From: Ptiloglossa arizonensis
Taxonomy: Eukaryota; Arthropoda; Insecta; Hymenoptera; Colletidae
Length of the DNA: 64,000 nt
Reading direction: 5' to 3'
Assembly: GCF_051014685.1 (NCBI RefSeq)
Contig: NW_027479262.1
Span: 106,620-170,619 of the forward strand
Shown: one piece after another, positions 27,418-41,372 of the stretch
Layout: each line of letters begins with the position of its first letter
Position numbering within the stretch: position 1 is the first letter of the stretch
The notes under the pieces: model-generated
Told to the model about the DNA's origin: nothing
The model's database searches: none
The model's input: only the letters and a program-made list of their open reading frames with translations
Program-made: the position numbers and the translations under genes

Positions 27418-30400
27418 GATTACAACGGTATGTGTATTTTTTCCCTAGGCCATTCTGGTTAAGCGTTTGGAGCAGCAGAATTGCGAAAAATTTTTTGCCT
27501 TCTCAACCATTTCTTGGCTTCAAACTCCCATATCTCGCGAACGGATTGACCTAACCCAAAAATTCCTATTGCATCTGAAAGTAGAAACTCGCCCGATTAC
27601 AAAGGTATGTGTATTTCTTCCCTAGGCCATTCTGGTTAAGCGTTTGGAGCAGCAGAAGTGCGAAAGATTTGTTGTCTTCTCAACCATTTCTTAGCTTCAA
27701 ACTCCCATAACTCGCGAACGGATTGACCTAACCCAAAAATTCCTATTGCATCTGAAAGTAGAATCTCGCCCGATTATAACGGTATCTGTATTTTTTCCCT
27801 AGGCCATTCTAGTTAAGCGTTTGGAGCAGCAGAATTGCGAAAAATTTTTTGCCTTCTCAACCATTTCTTGGCTTCAAACTCCCATATCTCCCGAACGGAT
27901 TGACCTAACGCAAAAATTTCTATTGCATCTGAAAGTAGAAACTCGCCCGATTACAACGGTATGTGTATTTTTTCCCTAGGCTATTCTGGTTAAGCGTTTG
28001 GAGCAGCAGAATTGCGAAAAATTTTTTGCCTTCTCAACCATTTCTTGGCTTCAAACTCCCATATCTCGGGAACGGATTGACCTAAACCAAAAATTCCAAT
28101 TGCATCTGAAAGTAGAACCTCGCCCGATTACAGCGGTATGTGTATTTTTTCCCTAGGCCATTCTGGTTAAGCGTTTGGGGCAGCAGAATTGCGAAAAATT
28201 TGTTGCCTTCTCAACCATTTCTTGGCTTCAAACTCCCATATCTCGCGAACGGATTGACCTAACCCAAAAATTCCAATTGCATCTGAAAGTAGAACCTCGC
28301 CCGATTACAGCGGTATGTGTATTTTTTCCCTAGGCCATTCTGGTTAAGCGTTTGGAGCAGCAGAATTGCGAAAAATTTTTTGCCTTCTCAACCATTTCTT
28401 GGCTTCAAACTCCCATATCTCGCGTACGGATTGACCTAGACCAAAAATTCCTGTAGCGTCTGGAAGTAGAGACTCGCCCGATTACAACGGTATGTGTATT
28501 TTTTCCCTAGGCCATTCTGGTTAAGCGTTTGGAGCAGCAGAATTGCGAAAAATTTTTTGCCTTCTCAACCATTTCTTGGCTTCAAACTCCCATATCTCGC
28601 GAACGGATTGACCTAACCCAAAAATTCCTATTGCATCTGAAAGTAGAAACTCGTCCGATTACAACGGTATGTGTATTTTTTCCCTAGGCCATTCTGGTTA
28701 AGCGTTTGGAGCAGCAGAATTGCGAAAAATTTGTTGCCTTCTCAAACATTTCTTGGCTTCAAACTCCCATATCTCGCGAACGGATTGACCTAACCCAAAA
28801 ATTCCAATTGCATCTGAAAGTAGAACCTCGCCCGATTACAGCGGAATGTGTATTTTTTCCCTAGGCCATTCTGGTTAAGCGTTTGGAGCAGCAGAATTGC
28901 GAAAAATTTTTTGCCTTCTCAACCATTTCTTGGCTTCAAACTCCCAGATCTCGCGAACGGATTGACCTAACCCAAAAATTCCTGTAGCGTCTGGAAGTAG
29001 AGACTCGCCCGATTACAACGGTATGTGTATTTTTTCCCTAGGCCATTCTGGTTAAGCGTTTGGAGCAGCAGAATTGCGAAAAATTTTTTGCCTTCTCCAC
29101 CATTTCTTGGCTTCAAACTCCCATATCTCGCGAACGGATTGACCTAACCCAAAAATTCTTGTTGCATCTAAAAGTAGAAACTCGCCCGATTACAAAGGTA
29201 TGTGTATTTTTTCCCTAGGCCATTCTGGTTAAGCGTTTGGAGCAGCAGAATTGCGAAAAATTTTTTGCCTTCTCAACCATTTCTTGGCTTCAAACTCCCA
29301 TATCTCGCGAACGGATTGACCTAACCCAAAAATTCCTATTGCATCTGAAAGTAGAAACTCGCCCGATTATAACGGTATCTGAATTTTTTCCCTAGACCAT
29401 TCTGTTTAAGCGTTTGGAGCAGCAGAATTTGCGAATCATTTTTTGCCTTCTCAACCATTTCTTGGCTTCAAACTCCCATATCTCGCGAACGGATTGACCT
29501 AACCCAAAAATTCCTATTGCATTTGAAAGTAGAAACTCGCCCGATTACAACGGTATGTGTATTTTTTCCCTAGGCCATTCTGGTTAAGCGTTTGGAGCAG
29601 CAGAATTGCGAAAAATTTTTTGCCTTCTCAACCATTTCTTGGCTTCAAACTCCCATATCTCGCGAACGGATTGACCTAACCCAAAAATTCCTATTGCATC
29701 TGAAAGTAGAAACTCGCCCGATTACAAAGGTATGTGTATTTCTTCCCTAGGCCATTCTGGTTAAGCGTTTGGAGCAGCAGAAGTGCGAAAGATTTGTTGT
29801 CTTCTCAACCATTTCTTAGCTTCAAACTCCCATAACTCGCGAACGGATTGACCTAACCCAAAAATTCCTGTTGCATCTGAAAGTAGAATCTCGCCCGATT
29901 ATAACGGTATCTGTATTTTTTCCCTAGGCCATTCTAGTTAAGCGTTTGGAGCAGCAGAATTGCGAAAAATTTTTTGCCTTCTCAACCATTTCTTGGCTTC
30001 AAACTCCCATATCTCCCGAACGGATTGACCTAACCCAAAAATTTCTATTGCATCTGAAAGTAGAAACTCGCCCGATTACAACGGTATGAATATTTCTTCC
30101 CTAGGCCATTCTGGTTAAGCGTTTGGAGCAGCAGAATTGCGAAAAATTTTTTGCCTTCTCAACCATTTCTTGGCTTCAAACTCCCATATCTCGCGAACGG
30201 ATTGACCTAACCCAAAAATTCCTGTTACATCTGAAAGTAGAAACTCGCCCGATTACAACGGTATGTGTATTTTTTCCCTAGGCCATTCTGGTTAAGCGTT
30301 TGGAGCAGCAGAATTGCGAAAAATTTTTTGCATTCTCAACCATTTCTTGGCTTCAAACTCCCATATCTCGCGAACGGATTGACCTAACCCAAAAATTCCT

Positions 30401-31000
30401 ATTGCATCTGAAAGTAGAAACTCGCCCGATTACAACGGTATGTGTATTTTTTCCCTAGGCTATTCTGGTTAAGCGTTTGGAGCAGCAGAATTGCGAAAAA
30501 TTTTTTGCCTTCTCAACCATTTCTTGGCTTCAAACTCCCATATCTCGGGAACGGATTGACCTAACCCAAAAATTCCAATTGCATCTGAAAGTAGAACCTC
30601 GCCCGATTACAGCGGTATGTGTATTTTTTCCCTAGGCCATTCTGGTTAAGCGTTTGGGGCAGCAGAATTGCGAAAAATTTGTTGCCTTCTCAACCATTTC
30701 TTGGCTTCAAACTCCCATATCTCGCGAACGGATTGACCTAACCCAAAAATTCCAATTGCATCTGAAAGTAGAACCTCGCCCGATTACAGCGGTATGTGTA
30801 TTTTTTCCCTAGGCCATTCTGGTTAAGCGTTTGGAGCAGCAGAATTGCGAAAAATTTTTTGCCTTCTCAACCATTTCTTGGCTTCAAACTCCCATATCTC
30901 ACGAACGGATTGACCTAGACCAAAAATTCCTGTAGCGTCTGGAAGTAGAGACTCGCCCGATTACAACGGTATGTGTATTTTTTCCCTAGGCCATTCTGGT
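27418..31000 (+). repeat. 12/14-unit duplication with a 2-unit length difference
   Basis: actcccataa at 27701 and 29826, ctagttaag near 27808 and 29933, and tctcccgaac near 27886 and 30011 are 2125 bp apart (12 units plus the base gained in the 178-bp unit at 29365). Beyond that point atatctcggg at 28061 and 30540 are 2479 bp apart. The difference of 354 bp is two whole units. The later copy holds the extra units at 30074 (with gtatgaatatttcttcc and gttacatctg) and 30251. Confidence 0.85.
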
Positions 31001-34000
31001 TAAGCGTTTGTTGCAGCAGAATTGCGAAAAATTTTTTGCCTTCTCAACCATTTCTTGGCTTCAAACTCCCATATCTCGCGAACGGATTGACCTAACCCAA
31101 AAATTCCTATTGCATCTGAAAGTAGAAACTCGCCCGATTACAACGGTATGTGTATTTTTTCCCTAGGCCATCCTGGTTAAGCGTTTGGAGCAGCAGAAGT
31201 GCGAAAGATTTGTTGTCTTCTCAACCATTTCTTAGCTTCAAACTCCCATATCTCGCGAACGGATTGACCTAACCCAAAAATTCCTATTGCATCTGAAAGT
31301 AGAGACTCGCCCGATTACAACGGTATGTGTATTTTTTCCCTAGGCCATTCTGGTTAAGCGTTTGGAGCAGCAGAAATGCGAAAAATTTTTTGCCTTCTCA
31401 ACCATTTCTTGGCTTCAAACTCCCATATCTCGCGAACGGATTGACCTAACCCAAAAATTCCTGTTGCATCTGAAAGTAGAAACTCGCCCGATTACAACGG
31501 TATGTGTATTTTTTCCCTAGGCTATTCTGGTTAAGCGTTTGGAGCAGCAGAATTGCGAAAAATTTTTTGCCTTCTCAACCATTTCTTGGCTTCAAACTCC
31601 CATATCTCGCGAACGGATTGACCTAACCCAAAAATTCCAATTGCATCTGAAAGTAGAACCTCGCCCGATTACAGCGGTATGTGTATTTTTTCCCTAGGCC
31701 ATTCTGGTTAAGCGTTTGGAGCAGCAGAATTGCGAAAAATTTTTTGCCTTCTCAACCATTTCTTGGCTTCAAACTCCCATATCTCGCGAACGGATTGACC
31801 TAACCCAAAAATTCCTGTAGCGTCTGGAAGTAGAGACTCGCCCGATTACAACGGTATGTGTATTTTTTCCCTAGGCCATTCTGGTTAAGCGTTTGGAGCA
31901 GCAGAATTGCGAAAAATTTTTTGCCTTCTCAACCATTTCTTGGCTTCAAACTCCCATATCTCGCGAACGGATTGACCTAACCCAAAAATTCCTATTGCAT
32001 CTGAAAGTAGAAACTCGCCCGATTACAACGGTATGTGTATTTTTTCCCTAGGCCATTCTGGTTAAGCGTTTGGAGCAGCAGAATTGCGAAAAATTTTTTG
32101 CATTCTCAACCATTTCTTGGCTTCAAACTCCCATATCTCGCGAACGGATTGACCTAACCCAAAAATTCCTATTGCATCTGAAAGTAGAGACTCGCCCGAT
32201 TACAACGGTATGTGTATTTTTTCCCTAGGCCATTCTGGTTAAGCGTTTGGAGCAGCAGAAGTGCGAAAGATTTGTTGTCTTCTCAACCATTTCTTAGCTT
32301 CAAACTCCAATATCTCGCGAACGGATTGACCTAACCCAAAAATTCCTATTGCATCTGAAAGTAGAAACTCGCCCGATTACAACGGTATGTGTATTTTTTC
32401 CCTAGACCATTCTGTTTAAGCGTTTGGAGCAGCAGAATTGCGAAAAATTTTTTGCCTTTTCAACCATTTCTTGGCTTCAAACTCTCATATCTCGCGAACG
32501 GATTGACCTAACCCAAAAATTCCTGTTGCATCTGAAAGTAGAAACTCGCCCGATTACAACGGTATGTGTATTTTTTCCCTAGGCCATTCTGGTTAAGCGT
32601 TTGGAGCAGCAGAATTGCGAAAAATTTTTTGCCTTCTCAACCATTTCTTGGCTTCAAACTCCCATATCTCGCGAACGGATTGACCTAACCCAAAAATTCC
32701 TGTGGCGTCTGGAAGTAGAGACTCGCCCGATTACAACGGTATGTGTATTTTTTCCCTAGGCCATTCTGGTTAAGCGTTTGGAGCAGCAGAATTGCGAAAA
32801 ATTTTTTGCCTTCTCAACCATTTCTTGGCTTCAAACTCCCATATCTCGCGAACGGATTGACCTAACCCAAAAATTCCTATTGCATCTGAAAGTAGAGACT
32901 CGCCCGATTACAACGGTATGTGTATTTTTTCCCTAGGCCATTCTGGTTAAGCGTTTGGAGCAGCAGAAGTGCGAAAGATTTGTTGTCTTCTCAACCATTT
33001 CTTAGCTTCAAACTCCCATATCTCGCGAACGGATTGACCTAACCCAAAAATTCCTATTGCATCTGAAAGTAGAAACTCGCCCGATTACAACGGTATGTGT
33101 ATTTTTTCCCTAGACCATTCTGTTTAAGCGTTTGGAGCAGCAGAATTGCGAAAAATTTTTTGCCTTTTCAACCATTTCTTGGCTTCAAACTCCCATATCT
33201 CGCGAACGGATTGACCTAACCCAAAAATTCCTGTTGCATCTGAAAGTAGAAACTCGCCCGATTACAACGGTATGTGTATTTTTTCCCTAGGCCATTCTGG
33301 TTAAGCGTTTGGAGCAGCAGAATTGCGAAAAATTTTTTGCCTTCTCAACCATTTCTTGGCTTCAAACTCCCATATCTCGCGAACGGATTGACCTAACCCA
33401 AAAATTCCTGTGGCGTCTGGAAGTAGAGACTCGCCCGATTACAACGGTATGTGTATTTTTTCCCTAGGCCATTCTGGTTAAGCGTTTGGAGCAGCAGAAT
33501 TGCGAAAAATTTTTTGCCTTCTCAACCATTTCTTGGCTTCAAACTCCCATATCTCGCGAACGGATTGACCTAACCCAAAAATTCCTATTGCATCTGAAAG
33601 TAGAAACTCGCCCGATTACAACGGTATGTGTATTTTTTCCCTAGGCCATTCTGGTTAAGCGTTTGGGGCAGCAGAATTGCGAAAAATTTGTTGCCTTCCC
33701 AACCATTTCTTGGCTTCAAACTCCCATATCTCGCGAACGGATTGACCTAACCCAAAAATTCCAATTGCATCTGAAAGTAGAACCTCGCCCGATTACAGCG
33801 GTATGTGTATTTTTTCCCTAGGCCATTCTGGTTAAGCGTTTGGGCAGCAGAATTGCGAAAAATTTTTTGCCTTCTCAACCATTTCTTGGCTTCAAACTCC
33901 CATATCTCGCGAACGGATTGACCTAACCCAAAAATTCCTGTAGCGTCTGGAAGTAGAGACTCGGCCGATTACAACGGTATGTGTATTTTTTCCCTAGGCC

Positions 34001-34646
34001 ATTCTGGTTAAGCGTTTGGAGCAGCAGAATTGCGAAAAATTTTTTGCCTTCTCAACCATTTCTTGGCTTCAAACTCCCATATCTCGCGAACGGATTGACC
34101 TAACCCAAAAATTCCTATTGCATCTGAAAGTAGAAACTCGCCCGATTACAACGGTATGTGTATTTTTTCCCTAGGCCATTCTGGTTAAGCGTTTGGAGCA
34201 GCAGAATTGCAAAAAATTTGTTGCCTTCTCAACCATTTCTTGGCTTCAAACTCCCATATCTCGCGAACGGATTGACCTAACCCAAAAATTCCAATTGCAT
34301 CTGAAAGTAGAACCTCGCCCGATTACAGCGGTATGTGTATTTTTTCCCTAGGCCATTCTGGTTAAGCGTTTGGGGCAGCAGAATTGCGAAAAATTTGTTG
34401 CCTTCTCAACCATTTCTTGGCTTCAAACTCCCATATCTCGCGAACGGATTGACCTAACCCAAAAATTCCAATTGCATCTGAAAGTAGAACCTCGCCCGAT
34501 TACAGCGGTATGTGTATTTTTTTCCTAGGCCATTCTGGTTAAGCGTTTGGAGCAGCAGAATTGCGAAAAATTTTTTGCCTTCTCAACCATTTCTTGGCTT
34601 CAAACTCCCATATCTCGCGAACGGATTGACCTAACCCAAAAATTCC
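30428..34646 (+). repeat. 37/38-unit HOR, first copy
   Basis: Units 30428-31489 match 36977-38038 at 6549 bp (37 units), sharing ctcggg, tctcacgaac, cctagacc-like variants and gccatcctgg. Units from 31490 to about 34646 match 38216 to about 41372 at 6726 bp (38 units), sharing gcctttt, tgtggcg, cttcccaacc, the tcggccgatt tail and tatttttttcctagg. The later copy holds one extra unit (38039-38215). Scattered point differences exist, for example actccaat against actcccat near 32307. Confidence 0.86.
32375..33790 (+). repeat. Internal 4-unit repeat (708 bp)
   Basis: The tgtggcg tail occurs at 32701 and 33409, exactly 708 bp apart. The B unit markers near 32261 and 32969 have the same spacing. 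Each block holds a B unit, a unit with ctagaccattctgttt and gccttttcaacc, a type A unit with tgtggcg, and a version-1 unit. The same four-unit pattern recurs near 35.1-36.4, 39.0-40.3 and 43.3-44.4 kb, so it existed before the larger copies were made. Confidence 0.82.
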
Positions 34647-34985
34647 TGTAGCGTCTGGAAGTAGAGACTCGCCCGATTACAACGGTATGTGTATTTTTTC
34701 CCTAGGCCATTCTGGTTAAGCGTTTGGAGCAGCAGAATTGCGAAAAATTTTTTGCCTTCTCAACCATTTCTTGGCTTCAAACTCCCATATCTCGCGAACG
34801 GATTGACCTAACCCAAAAATTCCTATTGCATCTGAAAGTAGAAACTCGCCCGATTACAACGGTATGTGTATTTTTTCCCTAGGCCATTCTGGTTAAGCGT
34901 TTGGAGCAGCAGAATTGCGAAAAATTTGTTGCCTTCTCAACCATTTCTTGGCTTCAAACTCCCATATCTCGCGAACGGATTGACC

Positions 34986-36420
34986 TAACCCAAAAATTCC
35001 TATTGCATCTGAAAGTAGAGACTCGCCCGATTACAACGGTATGTGTATTTTTTCCCTAGGCCATTCTGGTTAAGCGTTTGGAGCAGCAGAAGTGCGAAAG
35101 ATTTGTTGTCTTCTCAACCATTTCTTAGCTTCAAACTCCAATATCTCGCGAACGGATTGACCTAACCCAAAAATTCCTATTGCATCTGAAAGTAGAAACT
35201 CGCCCGATTACAACGGTATGTGTATTTTTTCCCTAGACCATTCTGTTTAAGCGTTTGGAGCAGCAGAATTGCGAAAAATTTTTTGCCTTTTCAACCATTT
35301 CTTGGCTTCAAACTCTCATATCTCGCGAACGGATTGACCTAACCCAAAAATTCCTGTTGCATCTGAAAGTAGAAACTCGCCCGATTACAACGGTATGTGT
35401 ATTTTTTCCCTAGGCCATTCTGGTTAAGCGTTTGGAGCAGCAGAATTGCGAAAAATTTTTTGCCTTCTCAACCATTTCTTGGCTTCAAACTCCCATATCT
35501 CGCGAACGGATTGACCTAACCCAAAAATTCCTGTGGCGTCTGGAAGTAGAGACTCGCCCGATTACAACGGTATGTGTATTTTTTCCCTAGGCCATTCTGG
35601 TTAAGCGTTTGGAGCAGCAGAATTGCGAAAATTTTTTTGCCTTCTCAACCATTTCTTGGCTTCAAACTCCCATATCTCGCGAACGGATTGACCTAACCCA
35701 AAAATTCCTATTGCATCTGAAAGTAGAGACTCGCCCGATTACAACGGTATGTGTATTTTTTCCCTAGGCCATTCTGGTTAAGCGTTTGGAGCAGCAGAAG
35801 TGCGAAAGATTTGTTGTCTTCTCAACCATTTCTTAGCTTCAAACTCCCATATCTCGCGAACGGATTGACCTAACCCAAAAATTCCTATTGCATCTGAAAG
35901 TAGAAACTCGCCCGATTACAACGGTATGTGTATTTTTTCCCTAGTCCATTCTGTTTAAGCGTTTGGAGCAGCAGAATTGCGAAAAATTTTTTGCCTTTTC
36001 AACCATTTCTTGGCTTCAAACTCCCATATCTCGCGAACGGATTGACCTAACCCAAAAATTCCTGTTGCATCTGAAAGTAGAAACTCGCCCGATTACAACG
36101 GTATGTGTATTTTTTCCCTAGGCCATTCTGGTTAAGCGTTTGGAGCAGCAGAATTGCGAAAAATTTTTTGCCTTCTCAACCATTTCTTGGCTTCAAACTC
36201 CCATATCTCGCGAACGGATTGACCTAACCCAAAAATTCCTGTGGCGTCTGGAAGTAGAGACTCGCCCGATTACAACGGTATGTGTATTTTTTCCCTAGGC
36301 CATTCTGGTTAAGCGTTTGGAGCAGCAGAATTGCGAAAAATTTTTTGCCTTCTCAACCATTTCTTGGCTTCAAACTCCCATATCTCGCGAACGGATTGAC
36401 CTAACCCAAAAATTCCTATT
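34986..36420 (+). repeat. 16-unit-offset copy of the 32.2-33.6 kb block
   Basis: gcctttt at 32454 and 35285 is 2831 bp apart (16 units less one base), and the tgtggcg tails follow at the same offset. This copy shares actccaatatctcg near 35138 with the block near 32307, and that word is absent from other copies. The two are therefore closer to each other than to the 39 kb copy. Confidence 0.8.
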
Positions 36421-36976
36421 GCATCTGAAAGTAGAAACTCGCCCGATTACAACGGTATGTGTATTTTTTCCCTAGGCCATTCTGGTTAAGCGTTTGGAGC
36501 AGCAGAAGTGCGAAAGATTTGTTGTCTTCTCAACCATTTCTTAGCTTCAAACTCCCATATCTCGCGAACGGATTGACCTAACCCAAAAATTCGTGTTGCA
36601 TCTGAAAGTAGAAACTCGCCCGATTATAACGGTATCTGTATTTTTTCCCTAGACCATTCTGTTTAAGCGTTTGGAGCAGCAGAATTGCGAAAAATTTTTT
36701 GCCTTCTCAACCATTTCTTGGCTTCAGACTCCCATATCTCGCGAACGGATTGACCTAACCCAAAAATTCCTATTGCATCTGAAAGTAGAAACTCGCCCGA
36801 TTATAACGGTATCTGTATTTTTTCCCTAGGCCATTCTGTTTAAGCGTTTGGAGCAGCAGAATTTGCGAATCATTTTTTGCCTTCTCAACCATTTCTTGGC
36901 TTCAAACTCCCATATCTCGCGAACGGATTGACCTAACCCAAAAATTCCTATTGCATCTGAAAGTAGAAACTCGCCC

Positions 36977-39900
36977 GATTACAACGGTATGTGTATTTTT
37001 TCCCTAGGCTATTCTGGTTAAGCGTTTGGAGCAGCAGAATTGCGAAAAATTTTTTGCCTTCTCAACCATTTCTTGGCTTCAAACTCCCATATCTCGGGAA
37101 CGGATTGACCTAACCCAAAAATTCCAATTGCATCTGAAAGTAGAACCTCGCCCGATTACAGCGGTATGTGTATTTTTTCCCTAGGCCATTCTGGTTAAGC
37201 GTTTGGGGCAGCAGAATTGCGAAAAATTTGTTGCCTTCTCAACCATTTCTTGGCTTCAAACTCCCATATCTCGCGAACGGATTGACCTAACCCAAAAATT
37301 CCAATTGCATCTGAAAGTAGAACCTCGCCCGATTACAGCGGTATGTGTATTTTTTCCCTAGGCCATTCTGGTTAAGCGTTTGGAGCAGCAGAATTGCGAA
37401 AAATTTTTTGCCTTCTCAACCATTTCTTGGCTTCAAACTCCCATATCTCACGAACGGATTGACATAGACCAAAAATTCCTGTAGCGTCTGGAAGTAGAGA
37501 CTCGCCCGATTACAACGGTATGTGTATTTTTTCCCTAGGCCATTCTGGTTAAGCGTTTGGAGCAGCAGAATTGCGAAAAATTTTTTGCCTTCTCAACCAT
37601 TTCTTGGCTTCAAACTCCCATATCTCGCGAACGGATTGACCTAACCCAAAAATTCCTATTGCATCTGAAAGTAGAAACTCGCCCGATTACAACGGTATGT
37701 GTATTTTTTCCCTAGGCCATCCTGGTTAAGCGTTTGGAGCAGCAGAAGTGCGAAAGATTTGTTGTCTTCTCAACCATTTCTTAGCTTCAAACTCCCATAT
37801 CTCGCGAACGGATTGACCTAACCCAAAAATTCCTATTGCATCTGAAAGTAGAGACTCGCCCGATTACAACGGTATGTGTATTTTTTCCCTAGGCCATTCT
37901 GGTTAAGCGTTTGGAGCAGCAGAAATGCAAAAAATTTTTTGCCTTCTCAACCATTTCTTGGCTTCAAACTCCCATATCTCGCGAACGGATTGACCTAACC
38001 CAAAAATTCCTGTTGCATCTGAAAGTAGAAACTCGCCCGATTACAACGGTATGTGTATTTTTTCCCTAGGCCATTCTGGTTAAGCGTTTGGAGCAGCAGA
38101 ATTGCGAAAAATTTTTTGCATTCTCAACCATTTCTTGGCTTCAAACTCCCATATCTCTCGAACGGATTGACCTAACCCAAAAATTCCTATTGCATCTGAA
38201 AGTAGAAACTCGCCCGATTACAACGGTATGTGTATTTTTTCCCTAGGCTATTCTGGTTAAGCGTTTGGAGCAGCAGAATTGCGAAAAATTTTTTGCCTTC
38301 TCAACCATTTCTTGGCTTCAAACTCCCATATCTCGCGAACGGATTGACCTAACCCAAAAATTCCAATTGCATCTGAAAGTAGAACCTCGCCCGATTACAG
38401 CGGTATGTGTATTTTTTCCCTAGGCCATTCTGGTTAAGCGTTTGGTGCAGCAGAATTGCGAAAAATTTTTTGCCTTCTCAACCATTTCTTGGCTTCAAAC
38501 TCCCATATCTCGCGAACGGATTGACCTAACCCAAAAATTCCTGTAGCGTCTGGAAGTAGAGACTCGCCCGATTACAACGGTATGTGTATTTTTTCCCTAG
38601 GCCATTCTGGTTAAGCGTTTGGAGCAGCAGAATTGCGAAAAATTTTTTGCCTTCTCAACCATTTCTTGGCTTCAAACTCCCATATCTCGCGAACGGATTG
38701 ACCTAACCCAAAAATTCCTATTGCATCTGAAAGTAGAAACTCGCCCGATTACAACGGTATGTGTATTTTTTCCCTAGGCCATTCTGGTTAAGCGTTTGGA
38801 GAAGCAGAATTGCGAAAAATTTTTTGCCTTCTCAACCATTTCTTGGCTTCAAACTCCCATATCTCGCGAACGGATTGACCTAACCCAAAAATTCCTATTG
38901 CATCTGAAAGTAGAGACTCGCCCGATTACAACGGTATGTGTATTTTTTCCCTAGGACATTCTGGTTAAGCGTTTGGAGCAGCAGAAGTGCGAAAGATTTG
39001 TTGTCTTCTCAACCATTTCTTAGCTTCAAACTCCCATATCTCGCGAACGGATTGACCTAACCCAAAAATTCCTATTGCATCTGAAAGTAGAAACTCGCCC
39101 GATTACAACGGTATGTGTATTTTTTCCCTAGACCATTCTGTTTAAGCGTTTGGAGCAGCAGAATTGCGAAAAATTTTTTGCCTTTTCAACCATTTCTTGG
39201 CTTCAAACTCTCATATCTCGCGAACGGATTGACCTAACCCAAAAATTCCTGTTGCATCTGAAAGTAGAAACTCGCCCGATTACAACGGTATGTGTATTTT
39301 TTCCCTAGGCCATTCTGGTTAAGCGTTTGGAGCAGCAGAATTGCGAAAAATTTTTTGCCTTCTCAACCATTTCTTGGCTTCAAACTCCCATATCTCGCGA
39401 ACGGATTGACCTAACCCAAAAATTCCTGTGGCGTCTGGAAGTAGAGACTCGCCCGATTACAACGGTATGTGTATTTTTTCCCTAGGCCATTCTGGTTAAG
39501 CGTTTGGAGCAGCAGAATTGCGAAAAATTTTTTGCCTTCTCAATCATTTCTTGGCTTCAAACTCCCATATCTCGCGAACGGATTGACCTAACCCAAAAAT
39601 TCCTATTGCATCTGAAAGTAGAGACTCGCCCGATTACAACGGTATGTGTATTTTTTCCCTAGGCCATTCTGGTTAAGCGTTTGGAGCTGCAGAAGTGCGA
39701 AAGATTTGTTGTCTTCTCAACCATTTCTTAGCTTCAAACTCCCATATCTCGCGAACGGATTGACCTAACCCAAAAATTCCTATTGCATCTGAAAGTAGAA
39801 ACTCGCCCGATTACAACGGTATGTGTATTTTTTCCCTAGACCATTCTGTTTAAGCGTTTGGAGCAGCAGAATTGCGAAAAATTTTTTGCCTTTTCAACCA

Positions 39901-41372
39901 TTTCTTGGCTTCAAACTCCCATATCTCGCGAACGGATTGACCTAACCCAAAAATTCCTGTTGCATCTGAAAGTAGAAACTCGCCCGATTACAACGGTATG
40001 TGTATTTTTTCCCTAGGCCATTCTGGTTAAGCGTTTGGAGCAGCAGAATTGCGAAAAATTTTTTGCCTTCTCAACCATTTCTTGGCTTCAAACTCCCATA
40101 TCTCGCGAACGGATTGACCTAACCCAAAAATTCCTGTGGCGTCTGGAAGTAGAGACTCGCCCGATTACAACGGTATGTGTATTTTTTCCCTAGGCCATTC
40201 TGGTTAAGCGTTTGGAGCAGCAGAATTGCGAAAAATTTTTTGCCTTCTCAACCATTTCTTGGCTTCAAACTCCCATATCTCGCGAACGGATTGACCTAAC
40301 CCAAAAATTCCTATTGCATCTGAAAGTAGAAACTCGCCCGATTACAACGGTATGTGTATTTTTTCCCTAGGCCATTCTGGTTAAGCGTTTGGGGCAGCAG
40401 AATTGCGAAAAATTTGTTGCCTTCCCAACCATTTCTTGGCTTCAAACTCCCATATCTCGCGAACGGATTGACCTAACCCAAAAATTCCAATTGCATCTGA
40501 AAGTAGAACCTCGCCCGATTACAGCGGTATGTGTATTTTTTCCCTAGGCCATTCTGGTTAAGCGTTTGGGCAGCAGAATTGCGAAAAATTTTTTGCCTTC
40601 TCAACCATTTCTTGGCTTCAAACTCCCATATCTCGCGAACGGATTGACCTAACCCAAAAATTCCTGTAGCGTCTGGAAGTAGAGACTCGGCCGATTACAA
40701 CGGTATGTGTATTTTTTCCCTAGGCCATTCTGGTTAAGCGTTTGGAGCAGCAGAATTGCGAAAAATTTTTTGCCTTCTCAACCATTTCTTGGCTTCAAAC
40801 TCCCATATCTCGCGAACGGATTGACCTAACCCAAAAATTCCTATTGCATCTGAAAGTAGAAACTCGCCCGATTACAACGGTATGTGTATTTTTTCCCTAG
40901 GCCATTCTGGTTAAGCGTTTGGAGCAGCAGAATTGCAAAAAATTTGTTGCGTTCTCAACCATTTCTTGGCTTCAAACTCCCATATCTCGCGAACGGATTG
41001 ACCTAACCCAAAAATTCCAATTGCATCTGAAAGTAGAACCTCGCCCGATTACAGCGGTATGTGTATTTTTTCCCTAGGCCATTCTGGTTAAGCGTTTGGG
41101 GCAGCAGAATTGCGAAAAATTTGTTGCCTTCTCAACCATTTCTTGGCTTCAAACTCCCATATCTCGCGAACGGATTGACCTAACCCAAAAATTCCAATTG
41201 CATCTGAAAGTAGAACCTCGCCCGATTACAGCGGTATGTGTATTTTTTTCCTAGGCCATTCTGGTTAAGCGTTTGGAGCAGCAGAATTGCGAAAAATTTT
41301 TTGCCTTCTCAACCATTTCTTGGCTTCAAACTCCCATATCTCGCGAACGGATTGACCTAACCCAAAAATTCC
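36977..41372 (+). repeat. 37/38-unit HOR, second copy
   Basis: This is the later partner of 30428-34646. It differs by an additional unit at 38039-38215, which carries ttgcattctc and tctctcgaac, and by point changes such as gacatagacc near 37471 and aaatgcaaaa near 37925. From 39278 on, this copy was itself included in the 23-unit tandem duplication. The 38-unit event therefore came before the 23-unit event. Confidence 0.85.
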
